Source of the DNA: Fistularia commersonii
Taxonomy: Eukaryota > Chordata > Actinopteri > Syngnathiformes > Fistulariidae
Length of the DNA stretch: 64,000 bases
Reading direction: 5' to 3'
NCBI GenBank assembly: GCA_037954325.1
Contig: JBBMNZ010000026.1
Location: forward strand, 8,770,501-8,834,500
Shown here: piece by piece, positions 31,141 through 45,267 of the stretch
How positions within the stretch are numbered: position 1 is the stretch's first letter
How the letters are laid out: the number at the start of each line of letters is the position of its first letter
The notes under the pieces: model-generated
The model's database searches: none
Told to the model about the DNA's origin: nothing
The model's input: only the letters and a program-made list of their open reading frames with translations
Program-made: the position numbers and the translations under genes

Positions 31141-34100
31141 GTTTGTATTTAAATGCTTTTTTTTTTTTTTAGAAATGTGTGTATGGATTTATTCAAAATG
31201 TCCTATGAACCTGTATCTTGATAAATGAATAAAACAATCTTTGGTTAGTTGAGGGAAATCTAAATGTTTACAGAGAGGTACAAAAATTGTTTGGGATTTC
31301 TAAGAAATTGAGGCACTGATGTCACCAATCAGGGCCTGGAGAAAATGAAGAGAAAAAATAATATTACAGTCACCTGCTCAAATCACTTAGCCTGCTTTGG
31401 TGCAAAGATGGTTGCCCATCCAACCTGGAGAAGACATGACTGGTCCTGTCTATCTGAGACCACAACCATCTGTTTGGAGCCTGTGGTGTAGCCTTGATGG
31501 CTATGCATTTGGGTGGTAATTGAGCCTGAAATGTGCTTAATAACGATTGTCCTGCCTAATACGCCACATCAGGAACTCAGAGCAGCGTGACAGTCCCGAG
31601 CATCTGAGACAGGCAGGCGAGCAGGCAGATTGAAAAGATGGGAAGAAACCCCATTTCTCCTTCTCATTAGCCTCCAATAACTGGGAACAGCCCATAGAAA
31701 TGCATCAGTGGGAATCAGCTGAGAGAAAGACATGAGGATAATTGCTCCCTAAAAAGAAAATAAGATCTATCAGGCCTGCCATGTTCAGGGAATTGTGTTT
31801 TTAGTCAGAAAGAGTTGGTCTATCTTTTAATAAAGAGTGTCTCTGCATATACATTTTGATTGTGTCTCACTGTGATGGGAGTTCCTCAGTTTCCGTGAGT
31901 GAGTTATTTGACTGAACTCAGTAGGCAGTCTGATCTCTTAACTCTTTTATCATTTCTGCTCCGGTTGTTAAAATATGTTAATAAAATGTCAATGTTTCTA
32001 CCTAGGATTGACATTTATCATCTGCAAAATTGATTGCAATTAAAATCGATCTATATTTACAGAAATACCATGTCAGAACATTATTTGTTTTCAAATACTG
32101 ATGTTAGAAATTAAAAATATATCTGTGATAAAGGTCCAATATAACTATAAAATTGCAAAATAGTCAACCACTAAAAATATTTAGAACAGCCTCATAACAA
32201 AAGATAAAAATCTGTTTTAAATCCATTAACTCCTCATATAGCTAAAGAAACAACAGGCTCAAGAATGTGTATTTCACAAGCAAGCTAAGTTGGCAACAAT
32301 GTGAACCTGATCTATTTCTCAGGTGCTTGCAATTTCCATTTCATAACAACTTTGTTATAGGACGCAAAGACACAGACCCTAAAGCAATGCAAAAAAGACG
32401 CAAAAGAAATATAGAAATTCAAAGAAAGAAAGAAAGATAGAAGTAAGGGACAGGGTTCCCTCATTTCGACTGATGTGAAACAACATACAGCTTGTATTAG
32501 TGAGTTGGTCATGACAGCTGCTCGAGGAGAGAAAATACTTGTTACTCATGGGTATGACATCCTTCAGGTGGGCTGGGGGCAGTGTGTGGGATCAGAGGGT
32601 AGGATGTCTTGTCCAACATCAACACCAAGTATAAAGCAAAATTTAACTCTGCAGTTCCACCCGGCACAGCGGAGAAGGTTTTGCAAATCCATCTACCAAG
32701 GTGTGTATGCTCGGTTATTGTCTTCACTTCTCTTTCAACGCTGGAATAAGTCATTCATTTGGACATAACCACTGCGATTTGTCTGTGTTCTGTGTGGTGT
32801 AAAGTCGAAAACATTATGTTTTGGATTTTGGTGGGGTAATTGCCTGACAAAGTGAACTGAGTCATGAGGAAATGAGCATCCTCAGAGAAATAGCTGTTTT
32901 ACAAAGTAACTCATAAGCACAACAAGTAGAGCCTGCTGGTGAAGCATTACTTATTCCCTCTCAACATCCTCTGCAATTCATTTCCCAGTATGTTCAACTT
33001 GCTGTGTGTGGGTGCTGCTAACTCACCCAGCCGCATGTGTAACTAGCTCAGCAGTAGCTAAATGTTACTCTGGGGATATAGCTTCACAAAAGCAATACCA
33101 TGCATCACAGAGACCACATTTAAATACCAAATATTGCCCATTCATTTCTCCCTCTTGGATCACGAGGGAGAGCACACCACTGTGTTTAGCACAGGCCAGA
33201 GGGATTTGAGCAGGCAAACAGATGGGACCAGAGAAAAGGTATGGATAAGTTACAAATGAGAACAGGAATTCCTCTGGGAGTACCCTCCTCATTCTGGGAC
33301 CCACATTCAAAGTGTGTTTAGTGTCCTACTCTGTATGAATTATGAATACACAGATTGTGTAAAGCTATCAGAACAAAGACTGTTACGTTCTACGTGGTAA
33401 CTCAAAGATGGAGCTGTTACTTTTCTTCTTTGCCTTATCTTATTTTTTGTAGCATCTGCAGAGGAAGTTTGCCAGTAATAATTTTTTTTTTTTTAACAAA
33501 ACAGTCAAACTGTGTAATCCATGGTTGAATGGTAATATTCAAATTCTTCTGTATCAGAGATAAGGTGAGATAATTGGAAGACATTTGACATATCTCCAAA
33601 TCCCTTGAGAATTACTTTCGTGTGAAGCAGCAACCAAATCATAGCAATCAACACTTTTTTTTCAGGGTTTCTCTGGACTACACTGTACTGACACAACACA
33701 TGTAGGAGCAGAGCTGACAGATCTGGATACAAGATGGGCACTCTGACCTTCCCCTGGCACGCCGCCTACAGCCTGCAACCCACTCAACATGACGGGTATC
33801 TGTGCATATCTGCTGAAATCGTGGCAGGCATAATTGCGCCTCCTGTCCAAGTGCAGAGAAAATATTCTTAAGGACCTTTTCTCTGTTCATCTCAGAGATA
33901 CAGTATAACTAAACAAGAGCACTTGTCTTCATCCATGGATCAGACTCCAAAAGACCCCCTTCCTTTGGTTGTAGGGTAAATATGAAGGGACACTGTTGAC
34001 TCATTTTCTACAGTTTTCTGAAGAAACCTAGGAGCTTTTCTATAAAATTGCATATTGTTACTTCTCGTTAATTTTGTTTAATTTTACAACATGTGTGAAA

Positions 34101-35087
34101 ACCCGTCACATCCAATACAACTTGAAGTGAGAACATTTTACCATGATGTAATGTTTTTTGTTTTGTTCTTTATGTGTGTGCTTATGCATTCGCACACATG
34201 CGCATGCAACCAAAAAGGTTTCTGCTTCTCCCTCATCTGTCTAGGTGTTGAAGAGGTTCTCTTGTCATAACCCCGATTCAATGTATACAGTATATGTTCT
34301 GACATTTACCCAGCCTTTTCTGTATCAACAAAAACTGAGAGGGATTCACATCACAAAGAATCACTTTGTTAATATGTGTCACTGTGCCCTCTGAAAAGAT
34401 TTAATTGGGCACCCTTCAAAGCCAGCTCTGATATAAAGAACAGTTCAAGGCACTGGCACATATTGTCAAGGCTGAGGTCAGGGTGAACTATGTCACTGAA
34501 AGCCTGAGAAACAAATGAGGCCATTCTATTATGCCATTTCCTGGTTACATGGTGAAAGGGACATATCGACTCTCTTCCTGTGAAGAATCAAATCATTGCA
34601 GATGGTGGGCAAAAAACTGAAAAAAGGCCTTCAACTGTACCTGTAAGTCAGTTGTCATCACTTCCGTCTGCTGAGGGTACATCCTCACACCAGTATGCGA
34701 CCACCATTCTGTGTGAAATATGAAAGGGCATTGCATTACATAACAAATATTATATATTGTTATTAGAGACTACAACAGCTTAAAATGTAATCATGACCAA
34801 TAATACGACCATAATTGAACTACAGGTAAAAGTTGACTGAAATTTGGGAGTAGTCACCAAAACAGATAAGGATCTAGTGTCCACCATGTATGCATTTTAT
34901 ATATATACTATGCTGAAGCATGGAAGAAAGAGACCATGGCTAGAATGGGCAAATATGGATTTTTTCTCAGTACACATGTATGAATTGTTGCAAGCATACA
35001 ATACAGATCCTTGTTTTTATGTGTACCTTTCTTCTTTCATCAACAAGTAATTTAATGTTACATAGACGGATGTGTGCTTGAGCATGC

Positions 35088-35088
<1 letters not shown>
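31141..35088. other. Unique sequence, no gene seen
   Basis: No recognised gene or element. The interval 31540-31720 is GC-richer and free of simple repeats, so it is a candidate conserved block. GAAA-type units lie at 32421-32436 and a T run at 33482-33494. A 46-codon open frame near 33734-33871, preceded by a T-rich acceptor-like tract ending in TTTCAG (to 33665), matches no known protein. Confidence 0.5.

Positions 35089-35145
<57 letters not shown>
35089..35145. repeat. (TG)n microsatellite, about 28 units
   Basis: An uninterrupted TG tract. The Thr-His open frame on the minus strand is an artefact of it. Confidence 0.98.
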
Positions 35146-35148
<3 letters not shown>

Positions 35149-35365
35149 GAGGGTATCATATGATGTATGCATGTGAATTGCTTGAGGAGGAAGCTGCTGG
35201 TTTGAAGCTGCTTGTCTGTCAATCTCTCTCACATATGATACCTTGACTATGATGTTAAGCTGCAGGCCTGGGGGCCACATAAGAAACTCAATGTTCTGTA
35301 ACCACCATTGCTTCTGTGTTTAATATGAAGACTTTTACATCTGTATGTTGCTCCTTTATTTACAG

Positions 35366-35509
35366 AGTGCATCTGCCCACGCAGACGAAATGAGTATGCC
35401 CAATGGGACTAGCGTCAGTGTAGGCACAGGGTGCAAAGGAATATTGTTTTCCTGCACAGAGACAAACTTACTGCCACTGGGGTGGGATTTAAATGTCACA
35501 ATCTCCTTG
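35366..35509 (+). other. Exon-like open segment, 144 bases
   Basis: CTCCTTTATTTACAG (to 35365) is a good splice-acceptor shape. The following 144 bases (48 codons) end at TTG/GTAACC, an acceptable donor. The plus frame that starts on the first base is open throughout and reads SASAHADEMSMPNGTSVSVG and onward, with two potential N-glycosylation sites (NGT, NVT) and two cysteines. I recognise no family. Base composition is richer in G and C than the flanks. It may be a real small exon of an unseen gene, a fossil or chance. Confidence 0.2.
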
Positions 35510-38500
35510 GTAACCACATGTTCTAAAATTTAATTGTTTTAATCACCTAAATTATCATCACAACTACAGTCTAATCAAGTACAACTGAATAAGTGTTTGT
35601 TGCAGGAGCCCTTAATGATTGCAAGTTTGGGAAAATGCGTCAATAAAACAAAAGTCACATATCTGGCTATGGTGTATTAGTATTTGAAGGATACCTGTAG
35701 GGGTGAATTTTATACAATAGTATTAGTCCTCAGTTTTTACTCTTGAGAAAGAGCAATGCAGGGCTTTAACAATGTGTTCAGTCCAATGATTTTAGTATTC
35801 AGTGAAATTCTGCAATGTATTTTGTGGCAGGTTTAATTCTTAAATCAGTTTTATGTAAAAGCATTATGTTATTAGACTTAGAGTTTTATTCACAGTGTAA
35901 CAATGATGACAACATGACGGTCTCAAGAGCCACATTGTAAGCCTGACCCATGAAATCCAAAGTAGTTCCAAGCCGACCTATAACACGTCATTACAATCAT
36001 CAAACCCCCCCTTGTCCTTCCTCAGGACTATAACTAAATTGATATCACCAGAAAGCATGCACTTCACTGCTGACACTGTGAGGGGGGTTGGTCAGGTAGG
36101 GGATATAAATACCTACCAAATCATGAAATGCCCACCACTGAGAGATGGAGGAGAGGCCAATCAGGTATATAATGGCCATAGTTTTTACACCACAGTTGGC
36201 TGTGCTGGTTGCCATCAGTAGTAATGTCCACCTTGAAAAACTCTAAAGAGTGCAGTTGATCAATGCTGCCTGATGGGAAGAGAAAATCAAGCCCATAAAC
36301 AGGCCCTTGGATGCTAAAAAGGGAGTGCGACCTGAGGGACCAAGCATTGAAATTAACGGTGAGAGGTATATTGATGTCTATGTTCCGAGAAGTAGAGGAG
36401 TTTGACCCTCTAGCACTTTCCCTTTTTACAATACAGTTTTGCTAGCAGTATATGCATGCAAATAATTTGTAATTAAGACAAAAAGTCAGTCCAGCAGTAA
36501 TTCTGCTGAGAGACAGTTGTGACCTTCCTGTATGTCTTTTAGATCTTGCATCTGTGGTTGAAAAGTTCATATCTTCAAATAGAGAAAAGAGGGTAGACAT
36601 CTGTAGATGGCAGAGGAAAAGAGCAAAAGAAAGACAGCAAGAGCAAAAATGAAACAAAAGAGAATTAAGTAGAGTCAAAGTTTCTCTTCTCAGCAAAGAA
36701 GATGGCATGTTTCTGTGTCACTGTTTTCCCTTTTCACGGCATAGAGAAGAGAGCCAAGGTCGAGCGTGTCAGTGTGAGTCAAGCCTGAAAGTGTGAAGAC
36801 TCCAATTAGACATAGCCTCGGGTCTGACTCCAAAAGACAAGGATAACATACACCCCTCCGTGAAAATGTGCCGAACAACGCACAGTGCAAACACAGACAC
36901 ACACGCCACACGTCTTCACGTCCCTGTTTTACATGAAATGCATGTTGATAACACAGCTGTTTGCACCCCATCCATCATCTCTAGCAGGCAACAGGCAGAA
37001 TTATTAACAAGCAAAATCTGCCATGCCCTATTATCACAATAAGGAACCTGCTAAGGCAAGTAAACAATGAATTAATGTATGGCTGATGTATCTAATTATC
37101 ATGTGTAGAAAAATACAAAATATTTGATTTCACAGTCTATTTGCACTTAATTGAAGATGCTGTTTGCAAAAATATCAGACTGATGATTATTTTTTTCAGC
37201 ACTGTGAAAATGGGCAAAGTTTAGTCCAAAAGATATTTGTTAATATGAATTTTATTAGGGCATTACAAAACCATAAGCGTGATTGATTGAAGATAATTTT
37301 AAGGTAATTGAAAGTAATTTGCAAATGTTTGAAATATTGAATACTGAACACATTCTACGATTTATTATTTTGTAAAACATATTTCCTATTTGTATGTGTA
37401 CTTTCTTTATTTTTTTGTTCTTTTTTTTTTAAGCTCATGTTACAAAAATTAACCGGCTCTCTGATTGTAATAATTTCTGAATATGTATAAACATTAAGTG
37501 CTGACAATCCAATTAGCCATTGATTTCCTTTTTTTTTATTACATCAAACCTAACAACAAAAGGGTTTGGATCGATTGCAGCAGTACTGGTGTTGAAGGCA
37601 TCATATGAATTGTTTAAAAATGTTTTGAAATAAATCAAATTTCATAAGATTCATTTGTTTTCATTACTAATGCTGAAGAAGTAATCAAGCGCACTGGTGG
37701 ACATGGGCTCAGTCATTTGCTCATATTTATTTCTCTGTGATTTATTATTTATACATAAATGAACATGAATAAATATATGTGGGAAGTTAATGTTTTTACA
37801 CCCTCTGATTATAAGACATTACAAATAATCACTGAATGTTAAAGTGGAGCAAATTAAGCAAAGCACTCTTTGAGTTTTGGACTAGCATGTTCTGGAAACA
37901 TTTAATTGAGAAGTTAACAAAAGCCTTTTCAAACCAATGCATTTTATTTACTTACAATTTACCCTGACTCCTCACTGCTTTGTTGCTTCAGTGCAAGTGT
38001 CTTTGTGTGTTGCATGAGCCTAATTATCAGATTTTCTCCACCTGAAGAGGTCTGGTAAAAAGACCATGCTGGCAGCTGTTGACCCGAGTCTCAGCTTGAT
38101 CCATCACTCTTTTATCATCCTCAAGATTTTGAGCTGCAAAATTATTTATTAAGATAACACTACTTTTGTGACCTACAATGTCAGTCTAAAAATATGTCAC
38201 TGGCCACAACCCTCTGATCATTTGTATGAATAAATAGGTAGAACACCATTGTAATTTAAATTATCCCCTGCACAATACATTTTTAACACCATGGATTAAA
38301 TATATTTGTTAAGGTAAAAGATTAAAGTGCCTCAAATAAAATGTAGTGTGAGCGATAATGAAGTTTGCAAAAACTGACAATCAAATGAACAGCAGATGCC
38401 CAGTGCACTCTTTGGACATAATAAGCCATGAATGATATGAACGAAAAGTGCAGAATCGTGTCCATACCAGTAACAAAGATGGGTTGTCTATGGTTTATGT

Positions 38501-38753
38501 GTGGTAACTTCCCCCCTCTTCCGAAATGCACCAGTGTTTCATATACATTGGGATGTTTTTGAAGTACGGTACTCTTCTGTAGATATGTCCAAACAAGAGC
38601 TCTTACAGGACTACAGCCTAACAAGCCATAACTAATAAAAACATTTTATCTGTACCTTTCATTCTTGTCTGAAATTGTTGATTCAGTTCTGTTTTGTGAA
38701 ATCGGTGAGACATGTCACGTGTGCACTTAGAGTGGTTTCCATTTTCAATCAAT
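35510..38753. other. Unique AT-rich sequence, no gene seen
   Basis: No element or gene is recognised. Some purine-rich sequence lies at about 36580-36665. The open frames present are short and unremarkable. Confidence 0.6.
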
Positions 38754-39113
38754 TCAATTCAACCAAAATTTAATTATTTTGCTGGCATAAGCAGCAACTA
38801 AAATTTCCCACACCTCGTCATTCTTCACATTTTCCAGGTTTTTCGTGGTATTGGCAGATGTAGATAGACTGGTGGTAGGCTTAAACATGTTATCAATGAA
38901 GCTTGACCTTGAGCACACTTGTCGTTTCTTGATACAATGAGGCCACCCTTCAGCATTGTGAGCCAAACTCATTGTGGTGAAGTGAGGACGTCCACTGGTA
39001 GAAAAATAGAAAAATAATATCAATTGTAAATTGTAACTTTTTGGACCCATTTTTATGCTGCATCTGTTTCTCACCAGACTTGCTCTGGTCTTCGGATGAT
39101 GATCGTCTCTGGA
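38754..39113 (-). other. Two-exon-like structure with an 80-base intron
   Basis: On the minus strand, a short open segment (39113-39075) ends at CAAGTCTG/GTGAGA. Eighty bases later there is a pyrimidine-rich CTATTTTTCTACCAG (acceptor at 38995-38996). The next segment (38994-38754) is open for 80 codons to a TGA and contains WPHCIKKRQVCSRSSF and NDEVWEILVAAYASKIIKFW. Introns near 80 bases are common in teleosts. Joined text gives no family I recognise, and no start codon is obvious. The unspliced frame is also open, which weakens the case. It could be a gene fragment, a processed element or coincidence. Confidence 0.22.
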
Positions 39114-42100
39114 CTAATAATACCATACAATTTCAAGGGACAAAATGTGAAGTCAGATGTAGCAAGTGAATTATTTTTACTCCAAATGGGCAAGGTGACA
39201 TCTCAGTTTTATCTATGATTCATTGGTAGTTCCATTCCTCCTAGGTAGTGGAGGAGTGAATAAAGCAGAAAAAAAAATCAGTGAGCATGAACTAAAGCTC
39301 AATGTTCATTGGCTTGAACATTGCTGGGTTGCTCAAGCCCCTTTGTATGTGTCACCATTTCAAAGCTATGCATATCTATGCATAAATGCTAGAATCATAC
39401 AAAACATTTCAAACAAAAAGTTGCTCCATAGTACTTATTCTATTTATATCCACTCTTCTTTTGCTGTTTATATTGAACATTCATCACTGCAAATTTTCTG
39501 AGAACACATAAAAAATGTTGAAAAAAAAAAAAAAAGCAGGCAAACCCAACATGACTCCAACCTTGAAATATAACACTGAGTGAAATACACTGATGTATTG
39601 CTGAACCGATTTAATTTATTGTTGAAACAAAGGACAAAGGAGGTTTAATGGTTTTAGCTGAGAGTGAGTAAAATATGCAGGGGGTGATTATAATGGAGCA
39701 TAAAGAGAAATGAGAACAGGAGGAGAGAGAATAAGGGAGTAATTAAGTAATGATGGTGATATAGCAGAGCAATGCTGTGTAAGATCAAGCAAAAAAAGGC
39801 AAAACTCAGGAATGAAGTGAAGGAATGATGGGGGTCAGTTGTTTGTGCAGTTGTCTGTAACTGACTGTCAGGAGTACTGATGACCCAAAACATGTATTTC
39901 CCCCACTGTCATACACCTCCCAAGACCTCCAGTCCACTAACCTAATTATCACTGAATGATCGTCTTCCAAATTTTTAAATATGACCTCTCAACCATCTTT
40001 TCTATCTTGTGTCAAAAATTCTTTAACCGATTAGATGCATTTCACTAACTGATCAACACCTGACATATGATTATCTATTCCTAAATTATTTTTAGACTTA
40101 TACAAAACCCACATCATTCCACAACAAGATATAGAGGACATTATACTACCGGTAGTGCTTTAAAAATTAAGTAGAATGTAATTCTGGGTTATTGTAAAAC
40201 AAGGTTTAAGGTTATAGCAATCTTTAACACCCCGACCCCCCCACCCCATATTTCCCACTGTCACTTCTACAATACTTTTCCAGTTTAAGAAACCTGTTTT
40301 AAAAAATTTGCACTGGACTACGGTATACATATGTATATATTTTGGGATCAATTAAGTCAAATCTTTCTCCTTATCCTTCAATATACTTGAAATAGAAATA
40401 GCATGTGGCTGAATTCAGAAAATGTTTTATTTTTGTGGCATATTTTGTTTATGGCATATTCATCACAAAATAAAGTATTCTTGTTCCAATTCCCCTGTCT
40501 TCCCCTTCTTGGACAAACCCTCACCATAATGATATATTTGTACAAAATTGAACAACTACATTCCACTAAGATTTCAATATATTCGCCGAAGTTGATTGAT
40601 AGGTTAATCAACAAAACAGTTCCAGTGTCAAAGTTCTGCAAAAACCATTAATTTGAGCATTTATAGCCATGGCTATATGAGCTACATGAAACTTAAATGA
40701 AAATTGTACATTTCTTTTCATATTCCAGTAGTTCCATATCAAGTCACAAATTTAATAGTTTAATTCCTCGCATCATTCAGTGAATAAGCAGCAATCCTTT
40801 CTGGATAAGACACAGCTTAAAATTCCGTGACTAGATCTCAAACCAAGATTAAACCCAACCCCAACTTCGGTGTCTGGAGAGAAAAGGCAAGAAATCTCTG
40901 AAGGCCTGAAACCAACTTCTGTGGTCCCTAACTATCCTCCGCTGCCCAGGCAGCATGTGAGTTAGACTGAGTGGCCCTTCTCCAGCATGTTGAATAATGA
41001 ATTAGGGGCTGATATCCTGTGACGGAGACTGGGAGAGAGCACTTCCTCCCTGGGCCGGAGTGGGGCTTGAATACCCGTGAATAATACATGGCCAAAAGTG
41101 GGTCTGTTGAAATGACTCAATACCATGAGTCAAGTGCAAGATTATGTTTCCATGGTTATGAAAATATTGCAGCCTTTGTAATACAATAAGAGAAGTGAGA
41201 CTGCGATATGAAAAAGTTCACAGTTCTACAAGACCAATTTGTTGTCCAAATGTTCCGCCTAAGATTATTTTAAAGTGCTTGTAAGACCATGATAATACTT
41301 ACATAACACCAAAATAACGTTTCATTTAATGGAAATTAATTCTCATTCTGGTGTATTTAATTCTGATTTGATGTATTTGCCCACTCGAAGAGTAAGACGC
41401 AAAATAACAAACATGGATATTATTTTTCAGATAATGCTGAATTACAAGAGAGTTTCTGTTCAGGGCATGCTTTTTATTTCTCAATTTTCTCCTCTCTCCA
41501 TTTTTCATTCAGATTCTGGTTTCATGGGTGTGAAAAATTGATAATCACAGCACCTGTCAACCCAAAGATGAATATATTGTCCAGAGCAGATTCATTTTCT
41601 ATGTACTTATCGCTATACAGTTGTCAATTTATACATGTGTAAATGGATTGCCAGCCTCCCACAAGACCATCCAGGTCCCCTGTCTTTTCCTGGGCCAAGC
41701 CAATGTCCAAGAAAGCTAGAAACCACAGGGTCCAATGCAACCCCGGTTCACGCTTCTAACCACTAATACATGTGTTTAATACATTAGACGCTTTGCTGGG
41801 CTTTGGTCCTCTCGGGTGTGTTGTCCCATCACCTGGCAAGTCCCCTTACTTGTCTTCTCTCTTGCTCCCACTGTGGACCAGAGGATTATATTGGGGCCCC
41901 GTGAGATGTATCTAATTGTGTTTAATTGGGCCCGGGTCAAAGCAGAGTATCAAAGCTGAGACTGATGGATTTAAGGAAGGTCATACTTTTGAGTGACTCC
42001 ACTAGGTGTGCAGCCCATAGACAGATATGAATAAGGTGAGAAAACACATAAAGATGGATGAAGTGTGAAAATGAGAATAAAAGAGAGGGCAAAAGAGAGT

Positions 42101-42968
42101 AGTAGAAGAGGGAAATCAGTAAAACGACGGCGTGTGTTGGATTCCAGGAGGCGAAATCAATTGCCATGCACCTCTATTCCTTTGTGCAGGTCTCCATGGC
42201 ACCTTACAGCAGGGAGCCATAATTCACAGCGCCCTTTGTTAAGACCTAAGTGGATTGTGGGTCAGGAAGTCTTCACTTTGGCATGATGCACTGTATCCTT
42301 TCTAAAATAAAATCTTCACTCAATAGTTGTAATAGCACACAGCCTGTCCTCTTGTCTCCAGACTAGCCTTGTGTAAAAGATTTTAAAGGCTCAGAGATGG
42401 TGTTATTAATGGTTTTTTTTTTTTTTTTTAACTCAACACACCTAGGGACATTGAGAAAACACTTGCTGTAGGCTATGGAGAACTATTTAGTGTTACACCG
42501 TGTACATACATATTGTACACCCATCTTTTATTGAAATTATATGTATTTACTTAGTGCATAATCAAGAGCTCAATCATGTGCTTAAAGACCTGCATCTCTT
42601 GTGAAATGTGTGAACTGATAAGAAAATTTTTCACCACCAATAATCAGGAATATGTATAAAGAACAGAACAGTGCATATCATATATAAAAAACAGCACTGC
42701 ATCAAAGAAAAATGTTAATCCTAAAAGGAGCTGTCATTTTAAATCTTCTAATCGTGTTTTTCTGTTGAACACAAAATAAATCTGGTCACCTCATAATGAG
42801 CCCTTCTCCCAGCATTGTGTTTATCTTGGGCAAAACAAATCATAATTTCTGCGGGGTGGTTGGTAAAATAAAACGCATGTGTAATTTGTGTAACAAGGCA
42901 GTGTCATCAGGAGTTACTGTGAAAGCAGACGACTGGTGAAATGTGATCTGTAGACATACAGTACCAAG
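39114..42968. other. Unique sequence with GC-richer blocks
   Basis: No gene is recognised. Blocks at 40910-41100 and 41800-41945 are GC-richer and repeat-free, with homeodomain-like TAATTAG / TTAATTG words, and may be conserved non-coding elements. There is an A run at 39518-39535, a C-rich stretch at about 40230-40250 and a T run at 42411-42429. A weak tRNA-like word pair on the minus strand near 41690-41765 is too diverged to call. Confidence 0.45.
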
Positions 42969-42994
42969 CGCACGCACGCACACAAACACACACA

Positions 42995-43071
<77 letters not shown>

Positions 43072-43072
43072 A
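42969..43072. repeat. Long (CA)n microsatellite
   Basis: The longest simple tract in the window. It has about 35 uninterrupted CA units (42996-43066) within a 104-base CA-rich block with early CG and GA interruptions. High length polymorphism is expected. Confidence 0.98.
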
Positions 43073-44767
43073 AACCCTCAAAAAAGAGAAAAAAAAGGAT
43101 GCAACAGTGAAGCCACACAAAGCGATGTTCAGGGGCACACAAAGGCATGATGATAGAGTAACATTTGAGAAATGAAATGACATGAAATGCTGCTGTTACT
43201 GCTTGCTGTTTTCCTAATTCCTTTCATCACATTTTGATCGAAGACTTGATGAAACGCACCGTGGTAGACTTGCAGCAGTGTTTTCTTTCATCTGAAAGTG
43301 CAGAGGAAAATCTTTTGTGTACTAGTGAGGACCCCTTTTCCATGAGGGGGAGAAAATTGGTCTGTTTATTTTATGCTCTGTCAGTGTCCCTACAAGACGA
43401 TTTTGGCTCAGTAAATTATTCACTCTAAATAAGTGCCTCAGACTTAATAACCCTATGATTCCCTTATGCCCATCATAACCACTGTGTTGATTCAGTCACA
43501 AAGACAGATGGCCTGCAACAGCAACTGCTATCAACCTCAATTGACTCCAAAAGCTCCCACAATGATTCACTAGCTCTTAATCACAATGACCCACAACACA
43601 GCCACACATTCAATGCGCTCTATCAGGCTGAGAAATTATTCAAATCACAGCTGAACAAGTGCAACGAATGAAATTGTCGAAATTAAGTAATTATAAGGGC
43701 TGTCAGCAGTGCACGAGCTAAGCGATTAAGTAATAGTCCTGTATCCTCAACAACCTTTCTGAAGGGAAGTTATAAAGGAGGAATCAATTTAGATTTGAGA
43801 AGAGATTTCTTTAGAATTAGCATAATTGGTTATTGAAATTCTTGTATTCTTTTATTTTAATATGTATATGCTCTGCAACATTGCCATAGATTTCAAGATT
43901 ACCCCTTTCCACATGCATTTGGTTCATAATATGGCTGCCATAAAATTTCTTCTCTCTTACATCAATGCTGCTGATTCCTCAGAAATATCTCAGACATTTC
44001 GTCACATTGAAATAGAGATGGAAAAAATGAATGGAACTTTATTATTTATCACAAAGTTGGCAGCGTGTATGACTGAACACAATATATCCATTTGCATCAT
44101 CCTGACATCTCAGCCCTCTGTCAGCCCTGCATTAAGAATTGAGACATATATATCAGTCCTTTGCCGCACACCTTTCAAATCTCTGCAACCTTGAGATCAA
44201 CGCTCGCTTTTACTGTAGATGTTAAAGTGTGTCTGTGCATGTGTGTGTGGTAAAGGAGAATTTTCAGTATCTTGAACAAAAAAAATACAAATTTTCCTTC
44301 ACCTCTCATCACTCAAAATGACAGAAGATTCCAGTTGCCACAGAAAGGAGACATACTGCCTTCTAATTAGAATCAATTTAATTCTTTACAATGTAAGTAA
44401 AAATCAGCACTGAATGGTCAGAGTATTTATAGAACAATATACATCCCAAAATAAAACTAAGGTGTGAGTGTTCATCCACTGTTTTGTGTTTTGCATGTCA
44501 TCTTTACAGGACAGCACTATGAAGTATATATGCATTGTCCTAACTACATGTACTAAAAGGGGAGCTAGACTTAAATTAGAGAGTGCACAACGGCTCAGTA
44601 CGTGCTCGCAGCACTGAGGTCAGTCGCTTAGTCATAGCAGAACAAAGCACCATATCCCGGTCCCAGAGAGTGAACTAGAAAAGTTGACTCAGCAGCCTGG
44701 AATTTATCCCAAGGAACACAATGGCTGACCCACATAAAGTAATGCCAGGTAAAATGCGGTGCAAGAG
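43073..44767. other. Unique sequence, no gene seen
   Basis: No known element. The 122-codon plus-strand frame at 43826-44194 has no family motif and no splice context. The A+T content is high enough to allow it by chance. Confidence 0.55.
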
Positions 44768-44837
44768 TACATTATGTTCAGCATAATACTCAAACACAAG
44801 CTTTGAAGGACATAGGAGCTCTGATAAACATGTATTC
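44768..44837 (+). repeat. Local duplication, copy A
   Basis: These 70 bases are about 95% identical to 45618-45686 in the same orientation. The matching text runs from TACATTATG through GACATAGGAGCTCTGATAAA to CATGTATTC. Weaker similarity may continue to the AAAACGCACAC word at about 45037. Confidence 0.9.
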
Positions 44838-45267
44838 AAATGTGTCTTCGACTGATATCTTATTCACACTTAGCTGGAGAAACTTAAGTGCAGACTTGGA
44901 CTGTCTTCATGTGACCCATGCAGCCGAAGAGACAATAAACAGAGTGAAGTACAGTATGCTTACAGTTTTTAGCTTTGTGGGTGTTTTTATATCCAAACCG
45001 TCATGTAAAGTGGCTTAGTTTTTGGAAATATGATGTAAAACGCACACAGAATATACTGCACACTTGTAAATAGCAACCAAAGACAAAGGGCATCCAGATG
45101 CATGGTTTCTTTGGTTTACTTATTACCCCTATTTGAAGAGGAGGGCTAGAGGAGAATATCATGATATTTCATTTTTAGGGGTGTGCTCTGCTGGGTATCT
45201 GCTGTATCTTTGTTCTATCTTGAGAGGGAAAGCTTGTAGGCCATCTGTAACCTGGCAACAAGTTAGG

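Noticed and set aside
41660..41765. Possible SINE head on the minus strand (TTAGTGGTTAGAAGCG)
   Set aside because: Only tRNA-like words are present. No recognisable body or simple-repeat tail follows.
42840..43183. Minus-strand frames of 89-102 codons rich in Val-Cys
   Set aside because: Products of the long CA microsatellite, not proteins.
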